Positions 27,612 through 36,728 of a stretch of 64,000 bases of DNA are shown here, piece after piece (within the stretch, counting starts at the first letter, position 1; every line of letters starts with the position of its first letter). Made by a program: the position numbers and the translations under genes. Source of the stretch: Pirellulales bacterium (lineage in GTDB: Bacteria > Planctomycetota > Planctomycetia > Pirellulales > Thermoguttaceae). Where the stretch lies: assembly GCA_020846145.1 (NCBI GenBank), contig JADLEL010000170.1, positions 1-64,000 of the forward strand, in the 5' to 3' direction. Under the pieces are notes generated by a model, which worked only from the letters and a program-made list of their open reading frames with translations, was not told the origin of the DNA and searched no databases.

Positions 27612-29072
27612 GTGAAAACGGTAATGAAGCAGCTTTTGGCGTATTTTGTCGGGATTGGCTTGTTGGGAGCCACGTTGGCGCATGCCCAACAGCGGTACGT
27701 TCCCAATGCGCTTTCCCCGTCGCAACTTGCTCCGAGATATCGCGATGCCCTGCGGATCGCCCAGCAACCGATGTCCGCGGCGCAACCGACGTTGCCATCT
27801 CCTCCTCAGCCGGTGGGCTCCGCGATCGGGAATGGCACGTCTCCTGCAACCGGTCCTCATGTCCCGCAAAGCGGAACCGAAGGGGATTTTAGCGCTGGCT
27901 TTCCCGGCATGACCCCCAACGGGCAGCCGGCCAATCCCATGCCGCCGCAAATGCAGGGCGTCGAGACGGGCCTGTGGGACGGATGCGAGGGGGGCACTTG
28001 CTGCGCGGAATGCGGCGGCGGCTATTGCCAACCGCCCTTGTGGTTCACCAACCAAAGCGTACGCTTCATCGGCCGCAGCCAACCGCGGTTGAAGGCTTTG
28101 GCGCGGGTGCCGGAAGCGATCTTCGGCACAACTTTGATAACTCAAAAGGATATATTCAACAACCGCTCGGCGAATTACGACGTTGCCCCCGGATATTATG
28201 TAACGATCGGCCGCTACTTGGGGCGGGACTCCCAAGACCGGGACGATTTTCTGGAATTCACCTATTGGGGCATGAATTCCTGGAACGATTCGGCCTACGT
28301 CAATAATGAACTGCTCGTGCCCGATCCCACGGCGCCGCAGATCGGAGTAGGGATTATGAACAGCCCCTTTCCCAAGGAAGTAGGTGGATTCAATCGCGCG
28401 ACTAAGGAAAGCATCGACATCCACAGCGAAATGCACAATTTCGAGTGGAATTTGCGGTTGCGCCCGCGCGGGCGGCCCGATCAACTCGTCATGCAGCCCA
28501 ACGGCCGCTGGAAGCGCGAATGCACGCCCGGCGCGTACATGTCGTATCTGGCCGGCATCCGCTTCATGACCATCGACGACGGCATCAATTGGAACGCGAG
28601 TGGCGAGATCGTCAATACGCAGACTAACCAGCGTTTCGCCACCTCCGGCAACTACAACAACCGCACCGAAAACAATCTGCTGGGCTTGCAGATCGGCGCG
28701 GACCTGATCTTCCGCCGCTGCAAGTGGTCGTGGGGCGTTCACTCGAAGGTCGGCCCCTACGTCAATTATGCGCGGGGCGTGCAAAACATTCGAAATCAAG
28801 CCGCGGGCGATCCCTTCTCGTTCGTCGCTCTCGACAATCATTTTAGCGCCACGAAACAGGAAGTCGCGATCGTCGGCGAAGTGGGCTTCGAGGCGAACTA
28901 CAAATTCACGCCGAACATGACCGGGCGCGTGGCGTTCGATTTCATGTGGATCAGCGGCCTCGCCCTGGCTCCCGAACAATTCCAATTCACCGCCACGCCC
29001 GTAAACTTCATCAACATGAACGGCAACATCTTCTCCGAAGGATTGACGTTGGGGCTTGAGTGGAGTTGGTAA
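27612..29072 (+). CDS. BBP7-like outer-membrane beta-barrel protein
   Basis: 486 aa from GTG 27612, preceded by AAGGAGG at good spacing. A signal peptide ends at AHAQQ. Residues 40-115 are Pro/Gln-rich and disordered. A short Cys-rich knob follows (CEGGTCCAECGGGYC). From about residue 140 the alternating aromatic pattern and motifs GYYVTIGRYLGRD, FEYTYWG-like FLEFTYWGMN, and the terminal LTLGLEWSW match the planctomycete BBP7 barrel family. Location in the outer membrane is inferred; the ligand is unknown. Confidence 0.85.
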   Translation: MKTVMKQLLAYFVGIGLLGATLAHAQQRYVPNALSPSQLAPRYRDALRIAQQPMSAAQPTLPSPPQPVGSAIGNGTSPATGPHVPQSGTEGDFSAGFPGMTPNGQPANPMPPQMQGVETGLWDGCEGGTCCAECGGGYCQPPLWFTNQSVRFIGRSQPRLKALARVPEAIFGTTLITQKDIFNNRSANYDVAPGYYVTIGRYLGRDSQDRDDFLEFTYWGMNSWNDSAYVNNELLVPDPTAPQIGVGIMNSPFPKEVGGFNRATKESIDIHSEMHNFEWNLRLRPRGRPDQLVMQPNGRWKRECTPGAYMSYLAGIRFMTIDDGINWNASGEIVNTQTNQRFATSGNYNNRTENNLLGLQIGADLIFRRCKWSWGVHSKVGPYVNYARGVQNIRNQAAGDPFSFVALDNHFSATKQEVAIVGEVGFEANYKFTPNMTGRVAFDFMWISGLALAPEQFQFTATPVNFINMNGNIFSEGLTLGLEWSW

Positions 29073-29085
29073 ACGACTCGTTTCG

Positions 29086-29196
29086 AGGAGTTGCCGCGGG
29101 CGGCGCCAATCCGCCCATGACCGCGGCGGGGGCATCGACCTCGTGCAGCAATTGCCAGATCCGGCGCAGCGTGGCGATCAGCCATTCAGCCGCCAT
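29086..29196 (-). pseudogene. nucleotidyltransferase-like gene, 5' fragment
   Basis: Starts at ATG 29196, overlapping the previous stop by 11 bases, and reads AEWLIATLRRIWQLLHEVD then APAAVMGGLA. This is the typical beginning of AbiEii-like nucleotidyltransferases. After MGGLA the family sequence is lost and the frame runs into the end of the BBP7-like gene on the other strand. About 85 percent of the gene is missing. Confidence 0.6.
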
Positions 29197-29437
29197 GTCC
29201 GCCTCCGCGCTTGGTCAATTCTTCGGCAAGATGGATCAACATGAGGTCGTGTTCTCTCATGTGGTCTTCGTACCATTGCCGATACGACGCCCGCAGATCA
29301 CCGTCGGGTTCGATTTTCCGCCGCAATCCGGCCAGTAAAAATTGCTCGCCGGCGTCAAGGGCATCGCACCATTGGGCGATGCGCATCGCCGGCGCGTCGT
29401 TTTTCGTTGCGGTAGGCAAGAGGCACGGTTGGTTCAT
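29186..29437 (-). CDS. small helical protein in Rrf2 operon
   Basis: 83 aa from ATG 29437, two bases after the Rrf2 stop codon. The protein is helical and charged (QWCDALDAGEQFLLAGLRRK, YEDHMREHDLMLIHLAEEL) with a Gly/His-rich end. No known family is recognised. The next gene starts inside its last codons and is a nucleotidyltransferase fragment, so this small protein may have been its partner or antitoxin-like companion. The operon order is Rrf2, this gene, truncated nucleotidyltransferase. Confidence 0.6.
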   Translation of the reverse strand: MNQPCLLPTATKNDAPAMRIAQWCDALDAGEQFLLAGLRRKIEPDGDLRASYRQWYEDHMREHDLMLIHLAEELTKRGGGHGG

Positions 29438-29439
29438 AT

Positions 29440-29874
29440 CTAAATGTGATACATCCGCTCGTCCTGCTCCTTGACGCGCTCGAGCAATTCGGCGAGGCTG
29501 ATGTTCTGCAGCATTTGCCGCTCCATGGCGGCGACATCCTGCCAAGCCTTAAGCAACACTTGCACGGCGGGCGAATCGGGCGAGGCGCTGCTGGTTTTGC
29601 CGTTTTCTTCGGCCGTGCCGTCGATCACTTCCATGACGTGTCCGAGCGATACTTCTTGCGGCGGTTTAATGAGCTGATAGCCTCCGGCCGCGCCGCGCAC
29701 GCTGGCCACCAGGCCCGCGCCCTTGAGCTGCAAGAGAATCTGCACCAGAAATCGCGGCGGAATGGCGTGGCGCTCGGCGATGCGGCGAATCCGCACCGGT
29801 TCGCCGGATCCATATTGCGATGCCAACTCCAGCATTGCAATGCACGCATATTCGGTTTTGGCGGAGATTTTCAT
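29440..29874 (-). CDS. Rrf2 family transcriptional regulator
   Basis: 144 aa. The winged-helix DNA-binding domain covers residues 1-80: MKISAKTEYACIAMLELA, then RIRRIAERHAIPPRFLVQIL and LVASVRGAAGGYQLIKPP, the hallmark wing. The only Cys is at position 11, so the three-Cys Fe-S site of IscR/NsrR is absent; it resembles CymR-like or otherwise cluster-free members. The gene leads a small operon. Upstream (29920-29945) is a CCCTAGGG palindrome that could be an operator, which is speculative. Confidence 0.88.
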   Translation of the reverse strand: MKISAKTEYACIAMLELASQYGSGEPVRIRRIAERHAIPPRFLVQILLQLKGAGLVASVRGAAGGYQLIKPPQEVSLGHVMEVIDGTAEENGKTSSASPDSPAVQVLLKAWQDVAAMERQMLQNISLAELLERVKEQDERMYHI

Positions 29875-30253
29875 GGTTCGACTTCCGAAAAAAGTTTGGA
29901 TGAAAGTTGATCTTCCCTGAGACGGAACACCTCCCCTAGGGATGCGAATGTAATGCCCCCTTGAAATAATATTCTCCCTTCATAATCATACATACCCATG
30001 TAATTATACGGTTTTTTATGAACAATGACAAGTATCGTGGAATAAGTCGCGACTTTTTTATGAAATAAGCCGGCTAAACCAATCCATTAGAGCAATATCA
30101 TTCCACCATCATGTTGGGTATGTGCAGTTCGATTCAGCAAATTATATCATTGTACGGCCAGGAATCATGATGCCGGGTCGATGCGCCCCCCCTGAATTGG
30201 GGTGAGATCGTCCTACTTGACCATTTCTGGCGCAAACGGCAATATGGGGGTTT
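29875..30253. other. AT-rich intergenic region upstream of rrf2-like gene
   Basis: No ORF seen. On the minus strand, TATAAT-like words near 30000 and a CCCTAGGG palindrome near 29936 could form the promoter and operator of the Rrf2 operon. The region ends at the MITE target duplication. Confidence 0.35.
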
Positions 30254-30261
30254 GATTTTTT

Positions 30262-30466
30262 GTAAGCGTTCACGCCCCGGTCGGGGACTGGTCCATTTTT
30301 CGGCGGGAAAACGTATTTTGTGGACAAACGGTAAGCCGAAAACATGGACCTGTCCCCTTCCCGCGGCGCGAGGGGGACAGTCCCATTTTCGCGGCGATTT
30401 AGCATTTTTACGGCACCATCATCTTTTGCGCCGCGAAAATCGGGACAGTCCCCTGTGAACGGATAC
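30262..30466 (+). mobile_element. 205-bp MITE, copy 3, intact with 8-bp target duplication
   Basis: Begins GTAAGCGTTCAC and ends GTGAACGGATAC. It is flanked on both sides by GATTTTTT (30254-30261 and 30467-30474). Four near-palindromes of the type GGGAC(W)GTCC lie inside it. The right flank is 48 bases from the rhaB start. Confidence 0.93.
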
Positions 30467-30521
30467 GATTTTTTTATTATTGACCTGCTAGACACTTAAA
30501 AAGTACAAAACCAGGTGGAAA

Positions 30522-32021
30522 ATGAGCGAAAAGTCCTATCTCGCGGTGGATATGGGCGCATCGAGCGGGCGGCACGTGCTGGGCCGGTTCGACGGAAAAA
30601 CCTTGAACTTGGAGGAAGTTTACCGCTTTGAAAACGGTCCCGTCGAGGTTGGCGGCAGCCTGTATTGGAATTTGCTCGGACAGTGGACGCACGTGCAAAA
30701 TGGGTTGCGCGCGGCGGGAGCGCGGCGGGGCGGGAAAGTCTCCAGCGTCGGCGTCGATACTTGGGGCGTCGATTTCGGACTGCTGGGGCGCAACGACGAA
30801 CTGTTGGGGCATCCTTACCATTATCGCGACGCCCGCACCAACGGCATCATGGAACGGGCGTTCGCGCTCGTTCCCCGCGAGGAAATCTTCCGCCGCAGCG
30901 GACTGCAATTCATGCAGTTCAACACGCTCTTCCAATTGCTGGCGATGAAACACCGCGATTCGCCGCTGCTCGACGCGGCCGAAACGATGCTGATGATGCC
31001 CGACCTCTTCCATTGGCTCTTGACCGGCGAAAAATGCAACGAGATGTGCGAAGCCAGCACGACGCAGTTTTACGATCCGGCCGCCGGCGATTGGGCGTGC
31101 GATCTCTTGGAAAAATTCGGCCTGCCGACGAAGATTCTCGGCCGAATCGCGCAGCCCGGCACGATCCTCGGTCCGCTGCGAACGAAATTGGCCGACGAGA
31201 TGGGACTCTCCGGAATGCAAGTGGTTTTGCCCGGCTCGCACGATACGGCCAGCGCCGTGATGGCCGTTCCCGCCGCGAGCAAGCCGGGCGCGCGGCCCGA
31301 TTGGTGCTACATCAGCCTGGGCACCTGGGCCTTGATGGGCATCGAGTCGCCGCGGCCGGTCATCACCGCGCAGGTCGCCGGACTGAACTTCACGAACGAA
31401 GGCGGCGTGGGCGGCGCCACCAGGCTGTTGAAAAACATCACCGGATTGTGGCTCGTGCAGGAATGCCGCCGGGCGTGGAACCGGTCGGGCGAAAACTTGC
31501 ATTGGGAGGATCTCAACCGCCTGTGCGCGGCGCACCAACCGTTAAAATCGTTCGTCAATCCCGACGCGCACGATTTTCTCGCCCCCGCCGATATGCCCGA
31601 AGCCATCCGCGGCTTCTGCCAAAGGACCGGCCAAACCGTCCCCGGCGATAAGGGCGGCGTGCTGCGGTGCGCGCTCGAGAGCATCGCCATGAAATTCCGG
31701 CAAGTGCTCGGCTATTTGGAGGAACTTTCCGGCGGGCGGATCGAGACCATTCATCTCGTCGGCGGCGGCATCCAGAACAAACAGCTATGCCAGGCCGCGG
31801 CCGATGCCTGCGGACGCCGCGTGGTGGCCGGCCCGATCGAAGCCACCGCCACCGGCAACGTGATGATGCAGGCCGTCGCCGCCGGCGACGTGGCTTCGAT
31901 CGCCGAAGCCCGCGAGGTCATCCGCCGCAGTTTCAGCGTCGAGGTCTATGAGCCGCAAAGCACCGCCGCCTGGGACGAAGCGTACGAGCGGTTTTTGAAA
32001 GTGGAACAAAGCCCAGTTTAG
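30522..32021 (+). CDS. rhaB: rhamnulokinase
   Basis: 499 aa. FGGY kinase that phosphorylates L-rhamnulose at C1. The N-terminal motif is AVDMGASSGRHVLG. The family-specific blocks are SVGVDTWGVDFGLL near 75-90, HPYHYRDARTNGI near 105 and LVGGGIQNKQLCQAAAD near 410. The length fits RhaB. GGTGG precedes the ATG. No rhamnose isomerase or aldolase is adjacent, so the rest of the pathway must lie elsewhere. Its stop codon overlaps a REP palindrome. Confidence 0.93.
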   Translation: MSEKSYLAVDMGASSGRHVLGRFDGKTLNLEEVYRFENGPVEVGGSLYWNLLGQWTHVQNGLRAAGARRGGKVSSVGVDTWGVDFGLLGRNDELLGHPYHYRDARTNGIMERAFALVPREEIFRRSGLQFMQFNTLFQLLAMKHRDSPLLDAAETMLMMPDLFHWLLTGEKCNEMCEASTTQFYDPAAGDWACDLLEKFGLPTKILGRIAQPGTILGPLRTKLADEMGLSGMQVVLPGSHDTASAVMAVPAASKPGARPDWCYISLGTWALMGIESPRPVITAQVAGLNFTNEGGVGGATRLLKNITGLWLVQECRRAWNRSGENLHWEDLNRLCAAHQPLKSFVNPDAHDFLAPADMPEAIRGFCQRTGQTVPGDKGGVLRCALESIAMKFRQVLGYLEELSGGRIETIHLVGGGIQNKQLCQAAADACGRRVVAGPIEATATGNVMMQAVAAGDVASIAEAREVIRRSFSVEVYEPQSTAAWDEAYERFLKVEQSPV

Positions 32022-32044
32022 CCCCCGCGTCCACGCGGGGGGCT
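32018..32044. repeat. REP-like palindrome (TAGCCCCCGCGT type)
   Basis: Palindrome TAGCCCCCGCG...CGCGGGGGGCT overlapping the rhaB stop. A second copy in the opposite orientation lies at 32538-32562. Confidence 0.7.
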
Positions 32045-32077
32045 TGCGACTGCAAATCCCCATCAGACGCGGATATC

Positions 32078-32422
32078 ATGACCGATCCGGGAATCTGGCT
32101 CTACCGGTTGCTGGCCTTGACGATCATCGATCCCGATCAAAAATCGTGGGGGATCGTCTATTCTTGTTACGTAGGTTTCAACGCGTTCGAGGCCTGCGCC
32201 TGGTTTTGCTTCGGCCTGTTCGTCGCGGGAAGGTTTTTCGCGCGGCGAAAGACTTGGTACGAAATCCTCTATGCGCTCTCCTTCCTCGCGTTCGGCATTT
32301 CCGATCTGATGGAAATCCACCGAACGACGGTCGGTTTATTGTTGACGAAGGGAATCATTCTCGCTTCCATCCTGGCATGCAGAAAAGTTGTGCTCCAATT
32401 CTATCCGCAATGGAAGTTCTGA
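32078..32422 (+). CDS. small membrane protein, unknown function
   Basis: 114 aa with three likely membrane segments: about 24-52 (IVYSCYVGFNAFEACAWFCF), 60-77 (YEILYALSFLAFGISDLM) and 85-100 (GLLLTKGIILASILAC). No family recognised. It lies between two REP palindromes of the same type. Confidence 0.5.
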   Translation: MTDPGIWLYRLLALTIIDPDQKSWGIVYSCYVGFNAFEACAWFCFGLFVAGRFFARRKTWYEILYALSFLAFGISDLMEIHRTTVGLLLTKGIILASILACRKVVLQFYPQWKF

Positions 32423-32537
32423 ATGACTTTGGGTATGATGGATTCGCATGAAATCGCACCGCGGTATGAATTTGCCGATCGGCGTCGGTCGTGGGCATGG
32501 CAGCGGGGCGAATGGGAACGATATTGTAAAACGGCAA

Positions 32538-32562
32538 CGCCCCCGCGTGGACGCGGGGGCTA
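32538..32562. repeat. REP-like palindrome (CGCCCCCGCGTG type)
   Basis: Complementary partner of the 32018 unit, ending GGGGGCTAAAC. Confidence 0.7.
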
Positions 32563-32608
32563 AACTATTCACTGCTTACTATCCCCCATCCCCTATCCCC
32601 TCCCCCCT

Positions 32609-33655
32609 ATGATCAACGTCGGCATGGCAGGCATCGGTTTCATGGGCATGATGCATTATCTTGCCTACCAAAAAGTTCGCGGGGCGAAAGTCCGCGCGAT
32701 CTGCGAGCAAGACCCCAAGCGACTGGCGGGCGATTGGCGGACGATCCAAGGCAATTTCGGCCCGCGGGGAGAGTTAATGGACCTCTCCGGCATCGCCAAG
32801 TATGCCGATCTGGACGAGTTGATCGCCGATCCGGGCCTCGACATGATCGACATCTGCCTGCCGCCTGCGCGGCACGCCGAGGTCGCCATTGCCGCGCTGA
32901 AGTCCGGCAAGCACGTTTTTTGCGAAAAGCCGATCGCGCTCAAAGCCGCCGACGGCAAACGCATGGTCGAGACCGCCCGGCAGTGCGGCAAACTGCTCAT
33001 GATCGGGCACGTGCTGCCGTTCTTCCCCGAATTCAACTTCGCCTACAAGGCCATTATCGGCGGCAAGTACGGCAAGCTGCGGGGCGGGCATTTCAAGCGG
33101 ATCATCGCCGATCCCGCGTGGCTGCCCGATTTTTTCAATCCCGACAAAGTCGGCGGGCCGATGCTCGACTTGCACATCCACGACGCGCATTTCATCCGCC
33201 TGTCATGCGGCATGCCGCGGCAGGTGCAAAGCGTGGGCACGATGCGCGGCGACGTGGTCGAGCGGTTCTCCACGCAGTTCCTCTTCGACGATCCCGGACT
33301 GATCGTAACCGCCGCCGGCGGCGTCACTGCCCAGCAGGGGCGGCCCTTCACGCACGCTTACGAAATCTACTTGGAAGGGGCGACGCTGCTGTTCGATTAC
33401 GCCGGATTGCCCAAAGTCGGCGACGCGCTCACGCCGGTTACGGTGCTCCTGGAGAAGGGCAAGGTGGAACGGCCGAAAATCGGCGGCGGCGACGCCCTGG
33501 CCCCGTTCGCCGCCGAGCTTGCCGAAGTCGTCCGCTCGGTGAGCAACGATACGCCCTCGCCGATCTTGAGCGGCGACCTCGCCCGCGACGCACTCGCGCT
33601 CTGCTTCAAGCAGACCGAATCGGTGCGGAAGGGGAAGCCGGTGAAAATACGGTAA
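32609..33655 (+). CDS. Gfo/Idh/MocA family oxidoreductase
   Basis: 348 aa NAD(P)-dependent sugar or sugar-derivative dehydrogenase; the substrate is not deducible. The Rossmann motif GMAGIGFMGMMH is at residues 5-16. The family signature KHVFCEKPIAL near 105-115 holds the conserved Lys. DLHIHDAHFIRLSCG near 192 holds the catalytic His region. Expansion of this family is typical of planctomycetes. It may belong with the rhaB region's sugar metabolism, but no operon link is visible. Confidence 0.9.
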   Translation: MINVGMAGIGFMGMMHYLAYQKVRGAKVRAICEQDPKRLAGDWRTIQGNFGPRGELMDLSGIAKYADLDELIADPGLDMIDICLPPARHAEVAIAALKSGKHVFCEKPIALKAADGKRMVETARQCGKLLMIGHVLPFFPEFNFAYKAIIGGKYGKLRGGHFKRIIADPAWLPDFFNPDKVGGPMLDLHIHDAHFIRLSCGMPRQVQSVGTMRGDVVERFSTQFLFDDPGLIVTAAGGVTAQQGRPFTHAYEIYLEGATLLFDYAGLPKVGDALTPVTVLLEKGKVERPKIGGGDALAPFAAELAEVVRSVSNDTPSPILSGDLARDALALCFKQTESVRKGKPVKIR

Positions 33656-33777
33656 GCTCGCTGATCATCCAAGTATTTTTCCCCTCTCCTTTCGGGAGAG
33701 GGGAGGAATAATCGGACAGCCACCAATGGGAATTGACGCCATTGCAACTCCTCCGGTCACTAATGCAAACAATCTCG

Positions 33778-33982
33778 GTAACCGTTCACAGGGGACTGTC
33801 CCGATTTTCGCGGCGCAAAAGATTATGGTGCTCTAAAAGCGCTTAATCGCCGCGAAAATGGGACTGTCCCCCTCGCGCCGCGGGAAGGGGACAGGTCCAT
33901 GTTTTCGGCCTACCGTATGTCCACAAAATACGTTTTTACGCCGAAAAATGGACCAGTCCCCGACCGGGGCGTGAACGCTTAC
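33778..33982 (-). mobile_element. 205-bp MITE, copy 4, intact with 8-bp target duplication
   Basis: Reverse orientation. The ends are GTAACCGTTCAC and GTGAACGCTTAC, flanked by CAATCTCG at 33770-33777 and 33983-33990. The right target duplication ends 10 bases from the stop codon of the permease gene. Confidence 0.93.
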
Positions 33983-34000
33983 CAATCTCGAAACTCCGGG

Positions 34001-35008
34001 TTAAAACTCGTGGAAGCCCGATTTGCGGCTGAACAGCAGCCAGAGGAAGAACGGGCCGCCCAGGAGCGCGGTGATGATGCCGACCGGCAACTCGGTGTCG
34101 GGAATGATCGTGCGGCCGAGCGTGTCGCAGACGACCAAAAACGCGCCGCCCAAAAGCATGGTGGCGGGAAAGAGCGTGCGGTGGTCGGGGCCGATCAGCA
34201 GCCGGCAGATATGCGGGGCCATCAGCCCCACGAAGCCGATCGGGCCGCAGACCGCGACCACCGCGCCGACCATCATCGAGACGGCGAAGTAGAGCAGCAT
34301 TTTCGTCGATTCGAGGGCCACGCCGCGGCTGACGGCGAAGTCCTCGCCCATCAGCATCAGGTTCAATTCGTGAATCAGATAGGCGACCAGCAGACAGCCG
34401 GCCAGGACGAAGGGGAGCACGGTCCAGACGTTGCCGAAATCGACGATGCTTTCGATTCCGCCCATCACCCAGCGCAACATGCGGTACGACCGCGTGAAAT
34501 CGCTCATGTATTGCAGGAAGAGGATCAGGCTGGAAAAGAAGAAACTCAGCGCCACCCCGGCCAGCAGCATGGTGGCGGTGGTCGAGCCTTTGGGCGCGCG
34601 GGTCGTGAGCAAATAGACCAGCAAAATGGTTGCGACCGCCCCGGCGAACGCGCAAATGGTTTGGGGGGGAATGCCGAGAATCAACGCCGTCCATCGCTCG
34701 GAGAAATAGGCGATGTAGATCGAAGCCCCCAGCGACGCGCCGCTCGAAATGCCGAGCGTGTAAGGCGTGGCCAGCGGATTGCGGAACATGGCCTGAAAGA
34801 CCATCCCGCTGACGGCCAGCGCCGTGCCCGCCAAAAACGTCATCGCCACGCGGGGAATCCGCAGCTTCCACAGCACGTTGATCGTGCCCGGTTCGCCGCT
34901 CTGCCAGAGATCGCTCAGCGGGACCGGATATCGGCCTACGAACGGAGCGACGAGCAGGGTGAGGATCGCCAACGCGAGCAGAATAGATAGCACGAAGGTT
35001 TTATTCAT
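34001..35008 (-). CDS. FecCD/BtuC-type ABC importer permease
   Basis: 335 aa from ATG 35008, which overlaps the ATPase stop (ATGA). A polytopic membrane protein with about nine or ten segments. LATPYTLGISSGASLGA is the typical motif of iron-siderophore/heme/B12 permeases, and CGPIGFVGLMAPHICRLL is the motif contacting the ATPase. It works with the ATPase and binding protein upstream. Substrate (ferric siderophore, heme or cobalamin) cannot be fixed; no cobalamin riboswitch was found. Confidence 0.93.
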   Translation of the reverse strand: MNKTFVLSILLALAILTLLVAPFVGRYPVPLSDLWQSGEPGTINVLWKLRIPRVAMTFLAGTALAVSGMVFQAMFRNPLATPYTLGISSGASLGASIYIAYFSERWTALILGIPPQTICAFAGAVATILLVYLLTTRAPKGSTTATMLLAGVALSFFFSSLILFLQYMSDFTRSYRMLRWVMGGIESIVDFGNVWTVLPFVLAGCLLVAYLIHELNLMLMGEDFAVSRGVALESTKMLLYFAVSMMVGAVVAVCGPIGFVGLMAPHICRLLIGPDHRTLFPATMLLGGAFLVVCDTLGRTIIPDTELPVGIITALLGGPFFLWLLFSRKSGFHEF

Positions 35009-35811
35009 CGCGCCCCTCCGTTCACGCGGGGGACGATCATCGGAATGTGCGCCTGCGGATGATCGACCAACAACAGCGGCGTGCCGTAGATTTGCCGCAA
35101 AATATCGGGCTGCATGATTTCCGCCGGCGGGCCGTTGAACGCCACGCGGCCTTCCGCCAGCGCGACGACGCGGTCGGTTTCCAACACGGCGTGGTTCAAA
35201 TCGTGCGTAACCGAGACGATCGTAACCTCGAATTGCCGGTTCGCCGCCGCCATCAGCGCGAGAATTTCCGCCTGCCGGCCGTAATCCAAAAAAGTCGTCG
35301 GCTCGTCCAGCAGCCAGATCGACGCCCCCTGGGCCAGCGCGGCCGCGATATACACTTTCTGGCGTTCGCCGCCGCTTAGCGTGGTCAGGATTCGCTCGGC
35401 GAAGCGGGCCGTGTCGGTGCGCTCCATCGCCTCGCGGACGATGCGGCGGTCTTCCTTGCTCACCGAGGCGAACGGGCTGAGATACGGATAGCGGCACATC
35501 AGCAGAAATTGCTCGACCGTGAAGGGAATCAACCGGCCGTCGGCCTGCGGGACGTAGGCGATCAGCCGCGCGAGTTCCCGTTGAGAATACCTTTCCGCGG
35601 GTACGCCGCGAATGAGCAGTTCGCCTTCGCCGCCGGCGAGGAGCCGATCGAAGCATTTCAAGAGCGTCGTTTTGCCCGCCCCGTTCGGCCCCACGATCGT
35701 TACATACTCGCCGCGTCGGATTTGGAACGAAACGTCGCGCAAAATTTCCTTCCCGCCCCGAGCGAGGGAAAAATGCTTCGCTTCGAGCACGATTTCGGCG
35801 GCGTCGGTCAT
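35005..35811 (-). CDS. ABC importer ATPase (FecE/BtuD-type)
   Basis: 268 aa from ATG 35811, which overlaps the binding-protein stop in ATGA; a TTG 12 bases upstream is less likely. Walker A is GPNGAGKTTLL near residue 36, the signature LSGGERQKV near 142, Walker B IWLLDEPTTF near 161 and the switch His is in VTHDLNHA. It energises uptake with the adjacent permease. Tight overlaps on both sides show a single translationally coupled operon. Confidence 0.94.
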   Translation of the reverse strand: MTDAAEIVLEAKHFSLARGGKEILRDVSFQIRRGEYVTIVGPNGAGKTTLLKCFDRLLAGGEGELLIRGVPAERYSQRELARLIAYVPQADGRLIPFTVEQFLLMCRYPYLSPFASVSKEDRRIVREAMERTDTARFAERILTTLSGGERQKVYIAAALAQGASIWLLDEPTTFLDYGRQAEILALMAAANRQFEVTIVSVTHDLNHAVLETDRVVALAEGRVAFNGPPAEIMQPDILRQIYGTPLLLVDHPQAHIPMIVPRVNGGAR

Positions 35812-36728
35812 GGTTCGTCCCAAGATATTTCCGGATGCAAAATCCGCGCGAGTTCCTCAATGGTCTCGGCGATCTTCGTGCCCGGCACGGTGGCCGATTT
35901 GTCGAAGGCGTACACGCGGCGCTGCTTGACGGCCGCAACGCCGGCGAGTTGCAGCCAATCGGCCAGGGTGCCGGCGGAGGTCGCTTCCCTTTGATTCAGG
36001 CCATCGACGAGATCGACGACCACTTCGGGATCGAGGTGCAATATCACTTCCGGCGAAACGGTGGGATAGCGGACGGTTCCCCGCGCGTAGGCGTTTTGGC
36101 CGCCGGCGCAGTCGATCATCTCGCTGTAATAATCGTCACGGCCGGCGATATAAACATCGGCGAGGCGGCCGGGGATCATGGTCCGCTCGATGCAAAACAG
36201 CACCCGCGGACGCGGGCATCCGGCCGTCTTGCGGCGGACGCGGTCGAGCCGCGCTTGCATGTCGCCGGCCAGGCAGTTTCCCAAGGCCTCCTCGCCGCAC
36301 GCCGCGCCGATGGCGCGGATCGACTCGATGCATCCCTTGACGTTTTGATGGCACACCGCGAGCGTGTGCAGGCCGAGTTGCCGCAAGCCGGGCATCGCCT
36401 TTTCGTGTTCCGTGAGGATCAACACCAGATCGGGCTTGAGCCGCAAAATGGTCTCGAGATTCGGATCGAGGAAGCCGCCGACCTGGGGCTTGCCCGCCAC
36501 CTGGGGAATGTGGTTCATCAGACAATACCGCGAAACGCCGACGATGCGGTCTTCTAGTTTCAAATCGCAAAGGATTTGCGTCAGGCTGGGGGCCAGCGAG
36601 ATGATCCGCCGGCAGTTTTGCGGAGAGGTATGCACCTCGTCCGGCTCGCGGCAATACCGATCGCGAAGCGCAAAACTCCCGGCAAACATCGCCAGACAGA
36701 TCACGATTAATATTAGGCGGCCGTTCAT
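35808..36728 (-). CDS. periplasmic substrate-binding protein (BtuF/FecB-like)
   Basis: 306 aa. The N-terminal 20 residues are a membrane anchor or signal (LILIVICLAMFAGSFAL). RRIISLAPSLTQILCDLKLEDRIVGVSRYC is the family's N-terminal lobe, GGFLDPNLETILRLKPDLVL follows, and the C-lobe contains VYIAGRDDYYSEMIDCAGG. This is cluster A of binding proteins for B12, siderophores or heme. It contains unusually many Cys for an exported protein. First gene of the three-gene importer operon. Confidence 0.9.
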   Translation of the reverse strand: MNGRLILIVICLAMFAGSFALRDRYCREPDEVHTSPQNCRRIISLAPSLTQILCDLKLEDRIVGVSRYCLMNHIPQVAGKPQVGGFLDPNLETILRLKPDLVLILTEHEKAMPGLRQLGLHTLAVCHQNVKGCIESIRAIGAACGEEALGNCLAGDMQARLDRVRRKTAGCPRPRVLFCIERTMIPGRLADVYIAGRDDYYSEMIDCAGGQNAYARGTVRYPTVSPEVILHLDPEVVVDLVDGLNQREATSAGTLADWLQLAGVAAVKQRRVYAFDKSATVPGTKIAETIEELARILHPEISWDEP

